Made by a program: the position numbers and the translations under genes. From positions 965,501-1,029,500 of the forward strand of contig JAJEKV010000210.1 in the NCBI GenBank assembly GCA_021234155.1: a DNA stretch of 64,000 nt, given 5' to 3'. The notes under the pieces were generated by a model that searched no databases, was not told the DNA's origin, and saw only the letters and a list, made by a program, of their open reading frames with translations. Below, one piece after another: positions 59,133-64,000 of the stretch (positions are counted from its first letter, which is position 1; every line of letters begins with the position of its first letter). This stretch comes from Isoetes taiwanensis. Lineage: Eukaryota > Streptophyta > Lycopodiopsida > Isoetales > Isoetaceae.

Positions 59133-59160
59133 GCCCGGCAATGCCGGGCACCGTTACTAG
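59133..59160 (+). mobile_element. Helitron 3' terminus (5' end not identified)
   Basis: Hairpin GCCCGGC-AAT-GCCGGGC (59133-59149), then ACCGTTA and CTAG ending at 59160, followed by T. It is the same design as Helitron 1 (hairpin, ACCATTA, CTAG), so the same family, on the opposite strand. No matching TC...TATATTATAATG start was seen upstream on the + strand. Confidence 0.8.
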
Positions 59161-59755
59161 TTTCCTTTGAGACGATTTCTTTTGAAATCCACAAGAGCTA
59201 ATTGTGAGCAATTAGTTATAGATACAGCAGATCATTAGAGGAAAAATGAGATCACATTTTGTCCCATTAAGGGATGCTTAAAATGCCATGTCAGCTTTTT
59301 AAACTGTCCAATAAGAGAAGAGCTCCAGTATATCTCATTCCAGTATTATGTGGCAGCCTGTAATTAATGCAGCTGCAACTAACTTCTGCAGTATCATTTT
59401 TTCATTATAACTTTTGATCCAGAACTCCGATTCAGAAACTTTTTGTAGCAATGTGTTCATCTTCACAAGATCTATCTAGTGATAACCCATTCATACATCT
59501 TTTACGATATAAATATATAAGAAATGAGCAAAAAATCATATTTTTTTAAGGTTAACGCATGTGACCATATTGAAATACATCATAACCATATATCATTGGA
59601 AAGATCTTTTCATTCCGCATCTAATGCAACAAACGCCGCAACATTTTGACAAGTGGATCAAAAGTTATGGGGGGGGAAACAACAGCAATGAAGTTGTTGG
59701 TGCTGCATTAATTGCAGTTAATAGAGGGTAAGCCATTCCATTGGAGGATTCTTAT
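59161..59755. other. Intergenic DNA
   Basis: Nothing recognised; AT-rich with short TGCAGTTAAT phrases. Confidence 0.4.
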
Positions 59756-60150
59756 GGGGATGAAATGAGATCTCAAATTTCCTCTAATGGGAGAGTTCCT
59801 TCTAAGTTATTGCTTTCCAAAATGAAAGTAAGCAATCCAATGCAATTGGCAAGTGAACTAGGAATTATGCCACTTAATTTGTTGTAAGACAAGTCTAAAA
59901 AACCGAGCCGCAGCAAACCAAGACCAGGAGGTATTTATCCTGTGAAACCATTCTCGTCCAGATGCAACACTGCAAGTGATGAGCAGTTTGCAAGTGTGGC
60001 TGGTATCATGCCACTTAAGTTGTTTGTAGACAAATGTACTTCTAGCAAATCCAGATTCCCAAGCTCAGCTGGCAAACTTCATGTAAACTCATTGAACTCT
60101 AATACAATGAACTCATTGGATGTGCTAGGCCACATCCAAATACTCCGGCA
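59756..60150 (-). pseudogene. LRR receptor pseudogene, mid-LRR block (copy B, 3' part)
   Basis: The minus strand reads successive 24-residue LRRs: SLPAELGNLDLLEVHLSTNN, LSGMIPATLANCSSLAVLHL, IPPGLGLLRLGFLDLSYNK, LSGIIPSSLANC, then ends EGTLPLEEI*. TGA near 60078 and TAA near 59938 break the frame at positions that are normally glycine or another residue. Orientation and order fit the N-terminal block at 62165-62390, with LINE DNA inserted between. No kinase domain was found. Confidence 0.75.
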
Positions 60151-60691
60151 TTATGGAACATCTGCATGAATCATGCAGAGTTAGTTATGCTGATATATGG
60201 CACAAGGAAATCCGTCTAAGGAGTCTACTGGAAATGCTTCAATTTTAAGCTTCTAAATGCATATAATTGCATCCACATTGAGATCCATAGATTGTGTATA
60301 GAATGGCAGAAACATTGCCTCTTGTTTACAATGAGTTCTTGGCAACTCCATCAAGAAGCAGTATGGTCAATAATCAACTTAATGATGTTTCCTTTCTTAG
60401 AATAAATCATTTCAAATAGTAGACTATTGCAACATTTTGTGATTACCGCGTTCTATCAAAATATAGAATACATTTAATGAAATTAGAAAATACATTTTTA
60501 AGATACATAACTTAATATGCAAGGTCCACTATCCCTCCACATGTGCTATAAGCTATGTCAATACATAATCTAACATGCAAGGTCCCATATCTATCCATAT
60601 AAGCTATGTTGGCTTTTAATTTTTCATCTAAAATGCAACTCCAATATACATCCACATAAGTTATGATGGGTACATGGTCATCTGATATAAG
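60151..60691. other. Possible LRR-gene remnant or intron DNA
   Basis: AT-rich; tandem-like phrases (GCAAGGTCC...ATCC(A/C)TCCA.AT) repeat at 60518, 60576 and 60635. No coding signal. Confidence 0.35.
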
Positions 60692-61612
60692 TTTTTTTTT
60701 TTTCTGAAGGACTTGAGCCTTTATTATTCAGAGAAAGCTACAAAGTACAATGGGGACTAAAAACTCAGTGGAAAGAGTGTCCACCAAAGCAAAACCACCC
60801 CACACAAATACAACATCTAAACAATATGAAGAGCAAACAAAAACTCATAAGTAAGTATGAATCTGAAGATAGTGCTCCCAAGTACGGCTCTTCACCTCAT
60901 TAGCAATTGATGAGCACCTGAATGCTTTGACAATTCGTTGTGGGGCATCAAGAAGAATCTGTGCATCTGAACAAGCAAGACCTTTGAATATGAAAAGATT
61001 CCTTCTTTTCTAAATGGACCAAATGATCCATCCAGAAGCCAAATGAAATGCCCTTTTTGAGAAATTATCCCAACTATTTGGATAGACTGCTAATAACATC
61101 TACTGGCTATTCAAATTGCAATGAAAGAGGCCTTGAAGCCACAACCAAGCATGTCTGACATGTCTACAGAGGAATAAGCAATGCTTAATTGTCTCGTCCC
61201 TTTGTGCACATAAGGGACAAAGTGCAGATACCTCTGGACGAAATTTGTGCACCAGAATATTAGCGCGCAAACAACGATGAATGACTTGCCACCATAAAAC
61301 AGATACTTTGGGATGGATTAGTTTATCCCATACCCATTTCCATACTGCTTTCTGTCGATCCCTAGGAATGACCAAAGGCCACTTAGACAAAGGAGGCAAG
61401 ACGTCCGCAGCAAGCAAGACCTTGTACATGGAATTCACCAACTTATCTGCTTTGACACGCTCATGAGCTACCCAAAGCTGGGGGTCATCCATTTGTACTA
61501 CTGGAGGAAGAATTGAAGACATCTTCTACCAAATAGCTCGATCCCATCTTAAAAGGATCGGGCTATTTGGGAAGTAAGCAGGATAGCGCCAATGACATAT
61601 AGCCAATGCACT
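60692..61612 (-). mobile_element. 5'-truncated LINE with RVT zinc-binding (zf-RVT) domain, copy 1
   Basis: Minus strand: the end of LINE ORF2 reads SILPPVVQMDDPQLWVAHER, PLVIPRDRQKAVWKWVWDKL, SVLWWQVIHRCLRANI, then LCPLCAQRDETIKHCLFLC and HAWLWLQ. This is the C-terminal zf-RVT domain (W..., CxxC...HxxxxC). After the ORF comes about 400 bp of 3' UTR ending in TTCAG plus poly(A) (T-run 60692-60703). TAG at 61523-61525 replaces the CAG of copy 2. The reverse-transcriptase and endonuclease parts are absent. Confidence 0.88.
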
Positions 61613-61818
61613 AATCTGACACGTGTGTAATTGCCAGTGTAATCTGACACCCGAAGCTAGAGGCACGGATATTACTGAAGCTACGTGGAGTTGACACCTG
61701 GAATGGCGAAACCAAGGCTCGGTAAAAAAACTCGGTACAAGCTCGGCTCCCCATTCGCCGCGAGCTTTTTGACGTGGCATCGAGTAAGGGCCCTTAATTG
61801 ACCTCAAAAAAACTCTAA

Positions 61819-61923
61819 TGCCTTGTATATGGAATTCACCAACTTATCTGCTTTGACACGCTCGTGAGCTACCCAAAGCTGGGGGTCATCCACTTGTACT
61901 ACTGGAGGAAGAATTGAGGACAC
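61819..61923 (-). mobile_element. LINE fragment, copy 3 (about 105 bp)
   Basis: About 97% identical to 61418-61522 of copy 1 and to the matching part of copy 2. It is flanked on one side by unrelated DNA (61613-61818) and on the other by a minisatellite. Confidence 0.85.
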
Positions 61924-62003
61924 CTGAAATTAGGGGTGACAGAGAACCTGAAATTCAGGGGTGACACCTGAAATTCAGGGGTGACAGAGAACCTGAAATT
62001 AGG
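61921..62003. repeat. Minisatellite of ACCTGAAATT(C)AGGGGTGAC units
   Basis: Four copies of roughly 17-25 bp, some with an added AGAGA spacer. Confidence 0.9.
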
Positions 62004-62004
62004 T

Positions 62005-62390
62005 GATTGTATATGAAGAATTCACAATTCATGAAGCCGCCAAAGGTAAGGAAAAGTTCCGTTGAAAAATCCTTGCAAGTGAAGCTCCTATAGGGCAGTT
62101 AGGTTGCCAAGAGAGCAGGAATTTCCCCATCCACTAATCCCCACATAGACAAAAACTTGAGATTGATTAGCCGTCCAAACTCAGCTGATATGCTTTTTTT
62201 TTAATTCATTCGTACGAGAGCTCATATCCAAGTATTGTAGCTTATCCAGCATACCAAGCTCAGGAGGCATCGTTCCTTTCAATGTAACCGATCTAAGGTC
62301 AAGATGTGTAAGGGATAAGAGCCTTCCTAATGCTGGCGTGATGGTACCTTGTAAGCCTAGAATTGCAATGTCAGACATATTCAACTTTTT
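62005..62390 (-). pseudogene. LRR receptor pseudogene, N-terminal LRR block (copy B, 5' part)
   Basis: About 90% identical to copy A at 46425-46650: LNMSDIAILGLQGTITPALG, then LRRs through FGRL. It continues past copy A's break with LINLKFLSMWGLVDGEIPALL and, in shifted frames, LTAL...ELHLQGFFNGTFP to about 62005. Homology ends abruptly at 62386 where LINE sequence begins. Confidence 0.78.
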
Positions 62391-62396
62391 GCCTTA

Positions 62397-62513
62397 TTCC
62401 TCTGTAGACATGTCAGACATGCTTGGTTGTGGCTTCAAGGCCTCTTTAATTGCAATTTGAATAGCCAGTAGATGTTATTAGCAGTCTATCCAAATAGTTG
62501 GGATACAATGCCG
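62397..62513 (+). mobile_element. Inverted LINE fragment, copy 4
   Basis: Nearly identical to the reverse complement of 61069-61185 of copy 1 (CATGCTTGGTTGTGGCTTCA phrase). It abuts the LRR fragment, so the junction is a rearrangement or 5'-inverted LINE insertion. Confidence 0.85.
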
Positions 62514-63019
62514 CTATTGAGATCTTAGATCCACCTTGGATTTTGTACATATCCTGAATATCGGCCAAGGAAATGAGTAAACTTCTAAATAGAGGAATTC
62601 AATCTTTAAAATCTATAACGAATGAAATATCATGAGCAAAAGATTGAAAAGAAAGAAATAGCTTTTCAAGAGAAGGACCATTAAAACAACAATAGACAAT
62701 AGTTTTTCCTCCCAATAATCTTTTCTCCCATAGAGATGAATGTGCAACAACATTATTTGACATATTATAGCTATTTTTGCAATTTAGTTTATGCGCTTAT
62801 TTGCATAGATATGACATGTTTTTCACTTTTTTCATTTGGATACTAGAGTAGTGTTTGTAGTGTTTTAACGCCAGTCCATTAGTGTCACATAATTGGATCA
62901 TCATTAGTGTCACAACTTCTCAGCGCACCATCTGTGCATGACTTGGCATTATACATACTTGAGGTTCTAGATAAACGTCTGCAATTACTGAGCCCTCAGT
63001 AGTCATTATCTAAGCTTGT
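62514..63019. other. AT-rich DNA, nothing recognised
   Basis: No gene, RNA or repeat identified. Confidence 0.45.
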
Positions 63020-63106
63020 CTAGTATCATCATTACTGCAAAGGTTTTTCCCTTGAAAACCTTTCGAGGCAGGGGTTTTTTAATCCTAGTAGTAATGATTG
63101 TACTAG
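63020..63106. repeat. Hairpin core element, copy 3
   Basis: A 40-bp core (63044-63083; GTTTTTTAAT end, GAAAACC centre) lies between arms 63020-63043 and 63084-63106 that pair as CTAGTATCATCATTACTGC against CTAGTACAATCATTACTAC (read in reverse). The arms are unrelated to those of copies 1 and 2. Confidence 0.8.
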
Positions 63107-63181
63107 CCCATTGTATGGGTCCCATGACCTATTGGTCTTCGTGGACGTTAAAAAAACTATTCTATTTTATTCTATTCTATT
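63084..63181 (+). repeat. Dispersed repeat shared with 39330-39419, ending in (TATTC)n
   Basis: TACTAGCCCATTGTATGG, GACCTATTGGTCTTCG and GGACGTTAAAAAAAC lead into TATTCTATTTTATTCTATTC. It matches the minus strand of 39330-39419. Confidence 0.85.
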
Positions 63182-63245
63182 CATTCTTGCTTAGGGTGGA
63201 TTCGTATTACCATATTTTTTGAGGTTCTTGACTATGATGTGCCAA

Positions 63246-63661
63246 TCCCTTTGTGCACATAAGGGACAAAGTGCAGATACCTCTGGACGAAATTTGTGCA
63301 CCAGAATATTAACGCGCAAACAACGATGAATGATTTGCCACCATAAAACAGATACTTTGGGATGGATTAGTTTATCCCATATCCATTTCCATACTGCTTT
63401 CTGTCGATCCCTAGGAATGACCAAAGGCCACTTAGACAAAGGAGGCAAGACGTCCGCAGCAAGCAAGACCTTGTACATGGAATTCACCAACTTATCTGCT
63501 TTGACACGCTCATGAGCTACCCAAAGCTGGGGGTCATCCACTTGTGCTACTGGAGGAAGAATTGAAGACACCTTCTGCCAAATAGCCCGATCCCACCTTA
63601 AAAGGATCGGGCTATTTGGGAAGTCAAAGCAGGATAGCGCCAATCACATATGGCCAATGCA
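63246..63661 (-). mobile_element. LINE zf-RVT fragment, copy 2
   Basis: The same ORF2 C-terminal region as copy 1 (about 95% identical) from SPILLRWDRAIWQKVSSIL to LCPLCAQRD, here with an intact CAG (Q) where copy 1 has TAG. It is truncated before the histidine-cysteine end of the zinc domain and lacks the 3' UTR. Confidence 0.87.
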
Positions 63662-63814
63662 CTTATCAAAGACAATTCTCAAATTGCACTTACTAACTCC
63701 ATACATTTAACAAACCCAGTCAAAGCATGATAGCGTCAATGACATATAGCCAACGCACTTATCAAAGATAATTCTCAAATTGCACTTACTAACTCCATAT
63801 ATTTAACAAACCCA
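63623..63814. repeat. Tandem duplication, 96 bp x 2
   Basis: Units starting GTCAAAGCA(G/T)GATAGCG at 63623 and 63719 are about 93% identical. The first overlaps the 5' edge of LINE copy 2. Confidence 0.9.
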
Positions 63815-63828
63815 GCCAAAATATTTAT

Positions 63829-63952
63829 AGGCTCCCAACTAATACACCATTACTAGTAAATAATAATATCAAACAATAAGAAGGCTCCCAACTAATACCC
63901 AACAACGTTAGGGCACCATTATTAGTAAATATAATAATATAAACAATAAGAA
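63829..63952. repeat. Tandem duplication, about 55-70 bp x 2
   Basis: Units starting AGGCTCCCAACTAATAC at 63829 and 63883; the second has a 12-base insertion. The last 48 bases of the window hold nothing recognised. Confidence 0.85.
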
Positions 63953-64000
63953 CTAGAGAGTAGTCCACCCTAAAGCTAAGAGCATGAGGTCAAGAAAAAC

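Noticed and set aside
59133-59149. GC hairpin as a transcription terminator
   Set aside because: The CTAG-T context and its match to the Helitron 1 terminus explain it better.

Overview
This is nuclear DNA of a land plant. Coding sequence is split by GT-AG spliceosomal introns, and the window holds a plant-type zinc alcohol dehydrogenase, a DEK_C/SWIB protein, PLS-type PPR and LRR-receptor remnants and plant chromovirus, LINE, Helitron and hAT elements. Very low gene density, heavily decayed transposons and gene families rare in seed plants (a DUF7869-like transposase, a ParB-like protein) suggest a large-genome seed-free vascular plant such as a fern. That placement is inference.

Only two genes read as intact host loci: a 10-exon zinc alcohol dehydrogenase (984-3127, +, 375 aa) and a 4-exon DEK_C plus double-SWIB chromatin protein (27291-28723, +, 309 aa). 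A third, 34233-36840 (-), is a 3-exon, about 820-codon gene whose introns are in phase. It has a ParB-like GQHS block and a possible degenerate DNA-methylase-like C-terminal half, and it is spoiled only by one base in an A6 run. A tandem array built on the palindrome GACATATGTC lies directly upstream of it.

The rest is repeats and broken genes. From 0 to 5 kb: a foldback palindrome, the ADH gene with a hAT MITE in intron 5, and gene-free DNA. From 5 to 14 kb: gene-free DNA, a GAATCT minisatellite, a G-box-rich array and a pogo-like transposase relic. From 14 to 25 kb: a poly(A) retroposon with a 10-bp target duplication, then a complete 7.7-kb Ty3/Gypsy chromovirus inserted in an older repeat; a second copy of that repeat shows the unoccupied site. 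From 25 to 34 kb: the SWIB gene, a PPR pseudogene and a TIR element. From 34 to 38 kb: the ParB-like gene and its array. From 42.8 to 45.4 kb: a broken DUF7869-like transposase. From 46 to 53 kb: an LRR-receptor fragment, then two Helitrons joined head to tail; one holds about 1.6 kb of polypyrimidine DNA and the other a captured kelch fragment. From 54 to 64 kb: a second hAT MITE, a decayed FCP1-like HAD-phosphatase gene, a Helitron 3' end, and an LRR-receptor pseudogene split by LINE insertions.

Most relevant to the hunt: (1) three copies of a roughly 40-bp hairpin core, each flanked by its own, different, self-complementary arms; (2) the ParB-like gene and its upstream palindrome array; (3) the Helitron-Helitron junction with its cargo; (4) widespread C-to-T-type stop codons in decayed elements, shown directly in one pair of LINE copies.
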